Assembly: GCF_006716905.1 (NCBI RefSeq)
Contig: NZ_VFPV01000002.1
Location: forward strand, 706,001 to 770,000
Source of the DNA: Acidovorax temperans
Lineage (GTDB): Bacteria; Pseudomonadota; Gammaproteobacteria; Burkholderiales; Burkholderiaceae_C
DNA length: 64,000 nt
Reading direction: 5' to 3'
Shown here: positions 7,751-15,460 of the stretch, piece by piece
Position numbering within the stretch: the first letter of the stretch is position 1
How the letters are laid out: each line of letters begins with the position of its first letter
The notes under the pieces: model-generated
Told to the model about the DNA's origin: nothing
Seen by the model: the letters and a program-made list of their open reading frames with translations, nothing else
Databases searched by the model: none
Position numbers and translations under genes: made by a program

Positions 7751-8656
7751 TCAGGAAAACCGCTTGCCCGCCACCACGGTGGCGACAACGGCGACGGCAA
7801 AGCCCAGGGTGACCAGGTCGAGCGACTCGCCCAGCAGCAGGGCGGCGGCCAGGATGGAAAGAAAGGGCTGCAGCAGCTGCGTCTGGCTCACGCGCAGGGC
7901 GCCGCCCAGGGCCAGCCCCCGGTACCAGGCGAAGAAGCCGGCCCACATCGAGAACACGCCCACATACAGAAAGCCACCCCAGGCCGAGGGCGCCACGGGA
8001 TGGCTGGGCCACAGCCACAGCGTGGCGGGCAGGGAGACGGGCAGCGCCATCAGGCACACCCAGCAGATCACGCGCTCGGCCCCCAGCGCGGGTGTGATGC
8101 GTGCGCCGTGGATGTAGCCCACGGACGCCGCCACCACCGCGCCGACCAGCAGCGCATCCGCCGCCTCCAGGCTGAACAGGCCGTGGCCCTGCTGCCAGCC
8201 GCGCAGCAGCGAGAACGCCACCACCAGCAGGCTGCCCAGCACCGCGAAGAGCCAGAACCCCAGGCGCGCACGCTGGTGCAGCACCAGCGCGGCCACGGCC
8301 GCCGTCACCAGCGGCAGCAGCGCCGTTACCACGGCCGCGTGGCTGGCCGTGACGCTGCGCAGCGCAAACGCCAGCAGCAGCGGGTAGCCCAGCGCATTGC
8401 CCAGCACGGCCCAGCCCAGGTGCCGCCACTGCTGCGGCTGAGGGCGCGGCGAGCGCGTGGCCAGCAGAAACACCGCCGACAGCAGCCCCGCCAGCGCGGC
8501 GCGGCCCACGGTGACGAACCAGGGCGAGAGCTGGGGTTGCTCTGACGTGCCGGTGGCCAGGCGCGTGGCGGGCAGGGTGACGGCGAAGATCGCCACGCCC
8601 AGCACGCCGAGCCACAGGCCTAGGGTGCGGTCGCGGTGCGAGGAGGGCGTGTTCAT
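7751..8656 (-). CDS. EamA/DMT-superfamily transporter
   Basis: A 301-residue inner-membrane protein with about ten hydrophobic helices in two repeated EamA halves (e.g. LGLWLGVLGVAIFAVTLPATRL, FVTVGRAALAGLLSAVFLL, VVTALLPLVTAAVAALVL in the first; AADALLVGAVVAASVGYIHG and FLSILAAALLLGESLDLVTLGFAVAV in the second). Members usually export amino acids or metabolites. ATG 8656 overlaps the lysE stop by 4 bases (ATGA), which fixes the start and indicates coupling; the longer frame to 8743 is rejected. Confidence 0.85.
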   Translation of the reverse strand: MNTPSSHRDRTLGLWLGVLGVAIFAVTLPATRLATGTSEQPQLSPWFVTVGRAALAGLLSAVFLLATRSPRPQPQQWRHLGWAVLGNALGYPLLLAFALRSVTASHAAVVTALLPLVTAAVAALVLHQRARLGFWLFAVLGSLLVVAFSLLRGWQQGHGLFSLEAADALLVGAVVAASVGYIHGARITPALGAERVICWVCLMALPVSLPATLWLWPSHPVAPSAWGGFLYVGVFSMWAGFFAWYRGLALGGALRVSQTQLLQPFLSILAAALLLGESLDLVTLGFAVAVVATVVAGKRFS

Positions 8657-9267
8657 AGAGTCAGCATCCAGACAGCGGTGGCCACCAGCACCAGCGCCAG
8701 GGCGCGGTTGAACCACAGCAGGCGAGCACCCTGCGACAGCCACTGGCGCAGCAGGGAGCCCAGCAGCGCATAGACAAAGTTGCTGCTGAAGGCAAACGCC
8801 ACCATCACGCAGCAGATGATGGCCAGGCGCTCACCCGGGTTGGTGGCCGGCTGCCCGGCTGCGTTGACCACCCAGCCCGCGCTGAGCGTGAGGGCCAGCA
8901 TCCAGGCCTTGATGTTCACGAACTGCAGGCCCACGCCTTGCCAGAAGGTCACCTGCAGGCGGCTGCCGTCCACCTCGGCAAGCTGCCCGGCGCGGCTGAG
9001 CTTCCAGGCCAGCCACAGCATGTAGGCCACGCCCATCAGCGTGACCGTCCAGCGCAGCGCGGGAACGCCGGTGATGAGGGCCCCCAGGCCCAGGCCGCTG
9101 CCCAGCATCAGCAGGGTCCAGCCCGTGGGCACGGCCAGGCAAAAGCGCAGGGCGCGCTTGAGGCCCAGGTTGGCGGCCAGGGCGGTAGACAAGGTGGTGT
9201 TGGGCCCCGGCGAAAAGCTCATGGCGGTGCAAAACAGCAAAAGGGCGGTGAGTTCGGCGGTGCTCAT
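8653..9267 (-). CDS. LysE-family amino acid exporter
   Basis: A 204-residue membrane protein with the RhtB/LysE signature near the N-terminus (MSFSPGPNTTLSTALAANLGLKRALRF) and about six hydrophobic segments. Family members pump amino acids or derivatives out of the cell. It is the first gene of a minus-strand set that runs with short gaps or overlaps down to 2216, and it is divergent from a MocR-type regulator. Together with the adjacent EamA protein this makes a two-exporter head to the operon. Confidence 0.85.
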   Translation of the reverse strand: MSTAELTALLLFCTAMSFSPGPNTTLSTALAANLGLKRALRFCLAVPTGWTLLMLGSGLGLGALITGVPALRWTVTLMGVAYMLWLAWKLSRAGQLAEVDGSRLQVTFWQGVGLQFVNIKAWMLALTLSAGWVVNAAGQPATNPGERLAIICCVMVAFAFSSNFVYALLGSLLRQWLSQGARLLWFNRALALVLVATAVWMLTL

Positions 9268-9342
9268 GCAATAGGCGGTGCGGGCGGGTGTTGCGCGGGA
9301 GTATGGCTGTCCAATGTAATCGGATGTACCGATACACTACCC

Positions 9343-9375
9343 ATACAGTTCAGCAGCGCAGTATGCAAACTGTAT
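9343..9375. promoter_or_regulatory. candidate MocR operator: ATACAGTT-N17-AACTGTAT
   Basis: A perfect 8-bp inverted repeat (9343-9350 and 9368-9375, 25 bp centre to centre) lies in the 156-bp gap between lysE and the divergent MocR gene. It precedes the regulator gene by about 50 bases, a typical place for an autoregulatory site. Binding is inferred. Confidence 0.45.
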
Positions 9376-9380
9376 TGTTG

Positions 9381-9403
9381 GCTGTGCCAGTACACGGCAC
9401 AGC
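9381..9403. promoter_or_regulatory. inverted repeat GCTGTGCC-N7-GGCACAGC before the MocR gene
   Basis: A second perfect 8-bp inverted repeat with a 7-base centre, located 20 bases before the MocR start codon. It could be a second operator half-site pair or an RNA hairpin in the leader. The symmetry is exact; the role is open. Confidence 0.35.
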
Positions 9404-9423
9404 GCCTTGCCCGGAGACCCGCC

Positions 9424-10905
9424 ATGTTGATGAAGTCGTCCACCCAGTCGCTGACCGAGCAGTTGTCGGAGCGCTTTGCCGAGCGCATCCGCAATCGGCT
9501 GCTGGCCCCGGGCGCGCGCCTGCCGTCGGTGCGCCAGTGCGCTCAGCAAAACGGCGTGAGCCCGTCCACCGTGGTGGCGGCCTATGACCAGCTGCTGGCG
9601 CTGGGGCTGGTGGAGGCCCGCAAGAACCGGGGCTTCTTCGTGCGCGACAGCGGCGGCGCGGACACCGCCGCCGGGGCCGATGCCCGCACCGCGGACCCGA
9701 CCCTGGAAAACGCCGCCCCCAACTGGAGCACCGCCCACTGGTTTGCGGCGCGCGCCGCCGGGCGCGCGGGGCGGGGCGTGTCGCCCGTCAACGCCACGGC
9801 GCTCATCCGCGGCATGTTCCACAAGATCAGCGACAAGCCCCAGCCCGGCATGGGCGTGTTTCCGTCCGAGTGGCTGGAGTCCACCTTCATGCCCGCTGCG
9901 GTGCGCAAGGTCACCAACTCGCGCAGCCTGCAAGATTTTTCGCTGCAGTACGGCGAGCCGCTGGGCGATGCGCACCTGCGCCGCCTGCTGGCCAAGAAGC
10001 TCTCCACCCTCAACGTGCACACGGTGCCCGAGCACATCATCACCACCGTGGGGGCCACGCACGCGCTGGACATCGTGAGCCGCACGCTGCTGCGCCCTGG
10101 CGACCCGGTGATGGTGGAGGAGCCCGGCTGGGCGGTGGAGTTTGCGCGGCTGGCGGCCTTGGGCATGCGCATCCTGCCCGTGCCGCGTCGCGCTGACGGG
10201 CCAGACCTGGAGGTGATGGCACGCTACTGCGAAGTGCACCAGCCCAAGCTGTACGTGAGCGTGAGCGTGTTCCACAACCCCACGGGCTACTGCCTCAGCC
10301 CGGGCAGCGCCCACCGCGTGCTGCAGTTAGCCAACCAGCACAACTTTCATGTGGTGGAGGACGACACCTACAGCCACATCGCGCCAGAGCACGCCACTCG
10401 CCTCACGGCGCTCGATGGTCTGCAGCGCACCATCTATGTGAGCGGGTTCGCGAAGATTCTTGCGCCCAACTGGCGCATTGGTTACCTGGCGGCCCCGCCG
10501 AATCTGGTGGAGCCCCTGCTCGACACCAAGCTGCTGGCCACTCTCACCACCCCTGCCTTGCTGGAAAAAGCCTTGGCCCTGTGCATTGAGCAAGGGCAGC
10601 TGCGCCGCCATGCCGAGCGCATCCGTACCCGGCTGGATGCCGCCCGGTCACGCAGCGTCAAGCTGGCGCTGCAAGCCGGCTGCACTTTTGCGGCAGAGCC
10701 GGTGGGCCTGTTCGGCTGGGTCGATACGGGCGTGGACACCGACGCTCTGGCCCAGCGCATGCTGGACGAGGGCTACTTGCTGGCTCCCGGCGCGCTGTTC
10801 CATGCCGAGCGCAAACCCAGCACGCTTATGCGCATCAACTTTGCCACCACGCAGGAAGCGGCCTTCTGGCAAATCTTCCAGCAGGTGGTGGCAGCGATGA
10901 AGTGA
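9424..10905 (+). CDS. MocR-type GntR regulator with aminotransferase domain
   Basis: A 493-residue fusion. Residues about 1-75 form a GntR winged helix (IRNRLLAPGARLPSVRQCAQQNGVSPSTVVAAYDQLLALGLVEARKNRGFFV). After a linker, residues about 130-490 form a fold-type I aminotransferase-like effector domain (TTVGATHALDIVSRTLLRPGDPV, VFHNPTGYCLSPG, and the lysine segment SGFAKILAPNWRIGY). MocR proteins sense PLP-amino acid adducts. Start 9424 has GGAG upstream; Met 9430 is also possible. Divergent from lysE-eamA, which it probably controls. Confidence 0.9.
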   Translation: MLMKSSTQSLTEQLSERFAERIRNRLLAPGARLPSVRQCAQQNGVSPSTVVAAYDQLLALGLVEARKNRGFFVRDSGGADTAAGADARTADPTLENAAPNWSTAHWFAARAAGRAGRGVSPVNATALIRGMFHKISDKPQPGMGVFPSEWLESTFMPAAVRKVTNSRSLQDFSLQYGEPLGDAHLRRLLAKKLSTLNVHTVPEHIITTVGATHALDIVSRTLLRPGDPVMVEEPGWAVEFARLAALGMRILPVPRRADGPDLEVMARYCEVHQPKLYVSVSVFHNPTGYCLSPGSAHRVLQLANQHNFHVVEDDTYSHIAPEHATRLTALDGLQRTIYVSGFAKILAPNWRIGYLAAPPNLVEPLLDTKLLATLTTPALLEKALALCIEQGQLRRHAERIRTRLDAARSRSVKLALQAGCTFAAEPVGLFGWVDTGVDTDALAQRMLDEGYLLAPGALFHAERKPSTLMRINFATTQEAAFWQIFQQVVAAMK

Positions 10906-11020
10906 GCGGCTGAGCGCAGAGCCGCGAAACAGGCGCTTGGCGCGCGGATGGCCGTCGCCTCGGTGCCTTTTGCAGGCTTTCTCGCCACCCAGGTGCGGTT
11001 TTTTTGAACAAAACACCCTT

Positions 11021-11067
11021 GCAGCGCTTTATTTATAAGCGCAAGCAGCTATCAATAAAGTAGCAAT
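11021..11067 (-). repeat. dispersed GCGCTT palindromic repeat
   Basis: The minus strand reads TTGCTACTTTATTGATAGCT, then GCTTGCGCTTATAAATAAAGCGCTGC. It lies just downstream of the stop of the oxidoreductase gene at 11075. It shares the GATAGCTGCT-GCGCTT-loop-AGCGC layout with the copies at 3673, 19737, 27471, 37247 and 41811. Confidence 0.65.
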
Positions 11068-11074
11068 TCAAGCG

Positions 11075-11716
11075 TCAATACGCCACGGTGAAGCGCTGCT
11101 GCAGGTGGCGTGGAGCCTCCAGCTCGTCCACGATGGCCACTGCCAGATCGGCCACGCTGATCTTGCCGGGCTGGTCGCCGTTCATCAGGGGGGATTCCGT
11201 GCCCAGGCGGTAGTGGCCCGTGCGCTCGCCGGGCTCCAGCAGGATGGCGGGTGAGAGGAAGGTCCATTGCAGGGTGGATTCCTGGCGCAGCAGGTTCAGC
11301 GCTTCGCGGGCGGCCAGTGCGCCGTTTTTCCATTCGGCCGGGAACTGGGGGGTGTCCACCAGCTGCACGCCTGGCGCCACATACAGGCTGCCTGCGCCGC
11401 CCACCACCAGCAGGCGCTGAACGCCAGCGGCCTTGACGCCCGCCGTGATGGCGCGGCTGCCCCGCAGAAATTCGTCGTGCAGGTCGGGATGCGTCCAGCC
11501 TGGGTTATAGGCGCTGGCCACCGCGTCCACCCCCCGGACGGCCTGGGCCACCTGCGCGGCGTCTGTTGCGTTTGCCTGCACCACGGTCAGGCCCTCGCGC
11601 AAAGGAAGCTTGGCCGGGTCGCGGGCCAGGGCCGTCACGCGGTGGCCGCGTTGCAGCAGTTCATTCAACAATGCGGTGCCTACAAAGCCGGTGGCGCCAA
11701 TCAGTGCGATGTGCAT
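11075..11716 (-). CDS. NAD(P)-dependent oxidoreductase/epimerase-like protein
   Basis: A 213-residue single-domain Rossmann protein. It begins MHIALIGATGFVGTALLNELLQRGHRV, the GxTGxxG dinucleotide-binding motif, and continues with the NAD(P)H-binding-protein pattern (VTALARDPAKL, VDAVASAYNP, GVQRLLVVGGAGSLYV). ATG 11716 is chosen because this motif is normally at the extreme N-terminus; the frame extends uselessly to 11842. It is divergent from a LysR regulator with a strong palindrome between them. Substrate unknown. Confidence 0.85.
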   Translation of the reverse strand: MHIALIGATGFVGTALLNELLQRGHRVTALARDPAKLPLREGLTVVQANATDAAQVAQAVRGVDAVASAYNPGWTHPDLHDEFLRGSRAITAGVKAAGVQRLLVVGGAGSLYVAPGVQLVDTPQFPAEWKNGALAAREALNLLRQESTLQWTFLSPAILLEPGERTGHYRLGTESPLMNGDQPGKISVADLAVAIVDELEAPRHLQQRFTVAY

Positions 11717-11800
11717 GGTGTGTTCCTGCAAGGGGAGTGAAGATGCTGCAAGCTTATTTTTGATGCTGCGCTTGCGGTAGAGGGTTGAAAATGCTTTGTC

Positions 11801-11819
11801 TTTGAAGCGCTGCTTCAAA
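11801..11819. promoter_or_regulatory. candidate LysR operator TTTGAAGC-GCT-GCTTCAAA
   Basis: A perfect 8-bp inverted repeat with a 3-base centre in the 140-bp region between the divergent oxidoreductase and lysR genes. It contains a T-N11-A arrangement like LysR boxes, and the symmetry is unlikely by chance in so short a gap. Binding is inferred. Confidence 0.45.
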
Positions 11820-11856
11820 ATCAAGCCTTTGAACAGGCTCACTGCGGCAGGAGGAT

Positions 11857-12762
11857 GTGTTGGACGATCTCAAGCGGATGGCGGTGTTTGCCAGCGTGGT
11901 GCAGCATGGTTCGATGACGGGCGCGGGCCGGGTGCTGGGCATGAGCCCGTCAGCGGTCAGCCAGCAGGTGCGGCAACTGGAGCGGGAAGGGGGCGTGACG
12001 CTTCTGCACCGCTCCACCCGCAAACTGGCTTTGACCGAAGCAGGCCAGCGTTATCACGCCCAGTGCGCAGCCATGTGCGCGGCAGCCGAGCAGGCGCGGG
12101 CCGAGCTGGCGGCCGCGCGCGATGCGCCCAGTGGCGAGCTGCGCATGTCGGCCACCGTGGGCTTTGCGCGGCATGTCTCCCCGGCTCTGGGCGCGATGCT
12201 GGCGCAATACCCCTCGTTGCGGCTGCGGTTGCTGGTGGACGATGCTCCCATTGATCTCATCAACGCCCGGGTGGACCTGGCGGTGCGCTTTGGCCGCCTG
12301 GCCGATTCGACCTGGGCGGCACGCAGGCTGGGGGCGCTGGAATGGTGGCTGTGCGCCTCGCCCGAGTATCTGGACCGGCATGGCAACCCCGAAACGCCAG
12401 ATGCCCTGCTGGCCCATGGCTGGCTGGGCTTAGCACGCGAAGGGGCGGGCCTGCTGCTGGACCTGAGGGGCCCCGAGGGCGCGGCCCGCAGCCTGCGGGT
12501 GGAGCCGCGCATTGTGAGCAACAACCAGTTGTCCATCCAGCAGATGTGCGAGGCAGGCCTGGGTGTGGCGCTGATGGGCAGCCTGGATGTGCAGGACGCG
12601 CTGGCATCAGGCCGCCTGGTGCGGCTGTTGCCGCAGTGGACCATGGGCACCCTGGATATCTGGGCCGTGACGCCCCAGCGGGATGCGCAGCCTGCCAAGG
12701 TGCGGCAGGCCATTGCGGCCTTGCAGAGCTATCTTGTCACCCAGCCGGGTGTGCTGGAGTAG
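11857..12762 (+). CDS. LysR-family transcriptional regulator
   Basis: A 301-residue LTTR. Residues 1-60 are the winged helix (LKRMAVFASVVQHGSMTGAGRVLGMSPSAVSQQVRQLEREGGVTLLHRSTRKLALTEAG), followed by the substrate-binding domain. The start is non-ATG: GTG 11857 or TTG 11860. AGGAGG at 11849-11854 gives better spacing to the TTG, so the true start may be one codon later. It is divergent from the oxidoreductase gene, its probable target. It belongs to the large CrgA-like LTTR group that controls adjacent redox enzymes. Confidence 0.88.
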   Translation: MLDDLKRMAVFASVVQHGSMTGAGRVLGMSPSAVSQQVRQLEREGGVTLLHRSTRKLALTEAGQRYHAQCAAMCAAAEQARAELAAARDAPSGELRMSATVGFARHVSPALGAMLAQYPSLRLRLLVDDAPIDLINARVDLAVRFGRLADSTWAARRLGALEWWLCASPEYLDRHGNPETPDALLAHGWLGLAREGAGLLLDLRGPEGAARSLRVEPRIVSNNQLSIQQMCEAGLGVALMGSLDVQDALASGRLVRLLPQWTMGTLDIWAVTPQRDAQPAKVRQAIAALQSYLVTQPGVLE

Positions 12763-12819
12763 TGGGTGCGGGCTGCGGGCTGCGGGCAGATCGGTGCAGA
12801 TCAGCCTGGGTCACACCCC

Positions 12820-14058
12820 TCAACGGGGAGGGGCCGGACGTTCCACTTCCAGATCGGACAGCACCCGCAGCAGCGCGCGGTTGACTTCCTCCAGGTCCAT
12901 CTCGTGCTCTTCGCACAGGCGGCGGATCACGCTGGCGTCGTCGTGTTCCAGCGCGCAGGCCATTTGCAGGCTGGGTGCGTACGGGCCGGTGTGCAGCACC
13001 GTGGCGTCGTAAATGCGTTCCGACAGCGGGATGCGGCGCAGGATCGTGCCCAGGGGCTCGCGCAGCAGTTCATCCATTTGCGACAGCAGTGCGCAGAGGT
13101 AAATTTCGCGCCGCAGCTCGTTTTCCACGCCGGGGTTGAGCAGCAGTGTGGTCAGGCGCGCACGCATCACCATGGACTCGCGGATGGGCTGCATGTTGGG
13201 CTCGGTGCTGGAGTGGGGCAGCTGGTCCGACAGCCAGCGCTTGATGGACTCGTACCCCATCATCACCATGCCCCGGCGCAGAGAGTCGATGCCGGTGCGC
13301 AGGCCCAGGGCTGCCGAGTTGGTGTAGATCATGAAGCGGTAGGACAGGATCGGATCCTCGCTCATGATGTCTTCAAACGTCTCCAGCGACTGCTCGTTGT
13401 CGATGGCCTTCATCAGCCGGTGAATGACCGCGTGTGACGGCTGCTGCGGCGTGTGCCGCATGCTGTAGAGCACGTCTTCCGTGGGCCAGCCGGCCAGCGC
13501 CAGCGCGTTGTTGTCCAGGCAGTGCTCCATCAGGGCACGGCTGGCCACGTTCTCATACATCTGCCCTGCCAGGATGGGGCTGATGTTGCGTGGTGGTAGC
13601 TTGGGGGCGCCGGGCTGTTGTGGTCCGCGCTGCAGTGCGGCAATGGCGTCTTCGGCGCGCAGGGTGAGCAGGCTGTTGTCAAAGCAGCGCGCCACTTCGG
13701 CGGGTGGTAGGTTGGCAATCTCGCCACGCCACACCAGCTTGAGCCCCCGCCGATGGGCTGCGCGCACCTGGTTGAAGATGGTGGAATCGTTCAGCCAGTC
13801 GCCGCGCACTTCAATCCACGGGCTGCCGCGCGGCGCGCTTTCCAGCAGGCTGGAGAGCAGCTGGTGCGTTTGGGGCGAGATCAGCAGCGGCGGGGAACTG
13901 GCCGACCACAGCTCTGCCAGCGTGCGCAGCAGGTGGCCTGCGTCTACCAGCAGCGAGGACTCGTTGTGCACATACAGCTGCACGCCAGCCAGCTTGCGGG
14001 CGCGGTTCCACAAGGGGCGGTAGCCCAGAATCAGACTGCCTAGGACGGATTGGACCAT
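12820..14058 (-). CDS. degenerate EAL-like / HDOD-domain signalling protein
   Basis: A 412-residue protein. The C-terminal half (residues about 195-400) has HDOD features: a helical bundle with HRLMKAIDNEQSLETFEDIMSEDPILSYRFMIYTNSAALGL, and MVMMGYESIKRWL. The N-terminal half begins ILGYRPLWNRARKLAGVQLYVH, resembling the opening of YuxH-type EAL-HDOD proteins, but has no EAL motif or metal-binding acidic residues, so it should not hydrolyse cyclic-di-GMP. It follows flgL by 58 bases on the same strand and is probably expressed with the late hook-associated genes. Confidence 0.7.
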   Translation of the reverse strand: MVQSVLGSLILGYRPLWNRARKLAGVQLYVHNESSLLVDAGHLLRTLAELWSASSPPLLISPQTHQLLSSLLESAPRGSPWIEVRGDWLNDSTIFNQVRAAHRRGLKLVWRGEIANLPPAEVARCFDNSLLTLRAEDAIAALQRGPQQPGAPKLPPRNISPILAGQMYENVASRALMEHCLDNNALALAGWPTEDVLYSMRHTPQQPSHAVIHRLMKAIDNEQSLETFEDIMSEDPILSYRFMIYTNSAALGLRTGIDSLRRGMVMMGYESIKRWLSDQLPHSSTEPNMQPIRESMVMRARLTTLLLNPGVENELRREIYLCALLSQMDELLREPLGTILRRIPLSERIYDATVLHTGPYAPSLQMACALEHDDASVIRRLCEEHEMDLEEVNRALLRVLSDLEVERPAPPR

Positions 14059-14116
14059 GTGCTCTCAGGCGGTGCGGCTGGCATCTGGGGCCCGGCGCGC
14101 TGCGCGGGGCGGGACG

Positions 14117-15427
14117 CTAGCTGATGTAATTGAACAGCGAAAGCTTCTGAACCGACGCATAGGTCTGCAGCGCTGCCTGGTAGCCCGTCTGCTGGTTCTG
14201 GAAGTCCGAAATGCCTTTGATCATATCCAGATCCTCGGCGCGTGAGCGGTCGGATTCGAGCTGCACGGAGCGCTTTTCCTGGTCGCCGGTGATACGGTCT
14301 GCGCGGTTGAGCAACTCGCCTGCATAGCCGCGCATGTTGTGCATGCGTTCCAGACCCCTGTCGATGTTGGCCAGAGCCTGGCCCACGGCCTGCGTGGCGG
14401 CGTTGTTGTTAGCTGCGCCGCCGATGTTCTTGATAGCGCTGTCGATGGTGCTGAAAAGGCTGGGGCTAGGCTGCAGGCTGATGGTGTCGCCGTTGGCGGG
14501 TGAATAGGCCAGGCTGCCGTCGGCCTGCTTGGCAGGCGAGGCATTGATGGTGAAGGACAGACCGGGCACGTTGACTGCGGGGTTGGTCGCGGCAGATATT
14601 TCGATGCTCAGCGGCTTGTCGGTCGGAAAGTCAGGCACCGTGACGGGGGCCGATGAAGTACCTAGGGTGAGGTCTTGAATGGTGTACGTGGCCGTGGCCG
14701 TGCCGGGCGTGGCGCCGGGGCCCACGGCGCTGAACACGATCTGGTAGTTGTTGCCCGTGACGGCACCGGGGTTTACCGGGGTGAGGGCGCTGGTGGTGAG
14801 CGTGCGGTTGCCGGGGATGGTGCTCACGCTGGCGGTGTAGGCGCCGTCGCGCTGCGGATCGAACATGAAGGCCGAATGGCCGTCCAGCGTGTTGGCGATG
14901 GAAACCCCTGTGTTGCTGCTTTGCCCCGGCTGGCCCTTGAACTCGTAGTCGGGGTTGCCAGGCAGCGGTCCCAGAAACGGGTTGACCGCGCTGCCCAGGG
15001 CGCCCAGCAAGGGGATGCCGTTGGTGTCCTTGCGGTTGGCCACATCGGAGAGCTGCTCGCGCAGGCTCTGCAATTGGTTGGCGATGGTCTTGCGGTCTTC
15101 GGGCTTGAGGGCGCCGTTGCCCGCATTCACGACCAGCTGGCGAATTTCCTGCACCAGATTGACGGCGTCACCCATGGTGGATTCAGCTTGGGCAATGGCG
15201 TTGCGCTGGTTTTCCAGGGCGCGCTGCTCGGTCTGGATGCGGCTGATCCGGGTCAGCGCGCGTTCAGCCTGGGCGGCCGACACGGGGTCGTCGCTGGCAC
15301 GCACCACACGCTTGCCCGAGGTCAGGTTCTCCTGCAGGTTGACGAGCGACGTCTGCCGCGCCGATACGTTGCGGATGGCGTTGTCATACATGTTGGCCGT
15401 GCCAACGCGAAAGATCGTATTGCTCAT
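14117..15427 (-). CDS. flgL: flagellar hook-filament junction protein FlgL (HAP3)
   Basis: A 436-residue flagellin-like junction protein. The N-terminus MSNTIFRVGTANMYDNAIRNVSARQTSLVNLQENLTSGKRVVRASDDP is the flagellin D0/D1 helix with the SGKRV-SDDP signature, and the C-terminal coiled coil ends in NQQTGYQAALQTYASVQKLSLFNYIS. The middle (about 145-330) is a beta-rich insert. It links the filament to the hook together with FlgK, whose gene is 33 bases upstream. Longer than enterobacterial FlgL because of the insert. Confidence 0.95.
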   Translation of the reverse strand: MSNTIFRVGTANMYDNAIRNVSARQTSLVNLQENLTSGKRVVRASDDPVSAAQAERALTRISRIQTEQRALENQRNAIAQAESTMGDAVNLVQEIRQLVVNAGNGALKPEDRKTIANQLQSLREQLSDVANRKDTNGIPLLGALGSAVNPFLGPLPGNPDYEFKGQPGQSSNTGVSIANTLDGHSAFMFDPQRDGAYTASVSTIPGNRTLTTSALTPVNPGAVTGNNYQIVFSAVGPGATPGTATATYTIQDLTLGTSSAPVTVPDFPTDKPLSIEISAATNPAVNVPGLSFTINASPAKQADGSLAYSPANGDTISLQPSPSLFSTIDSAIKNIGGAANNNAATQAVGQALANIDRGLERMHNMRGYAGELLNRADRITGDQEKRSVQLESDRSRAEDLDMIKGISDFQNQQTGYQAALQTYASVQKLSLFNYIS

Positions 15428-15460
15428 GTCAGACTCCTTCGGAGTGCATCAGAGGCGGCC

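Noticed and set aside
10906..10925. GCGGCT-N8-AGCCGC hairpin after the MocR gene
   Set aside because: No T-run follows and the loop is large, so a terminator is not supported.
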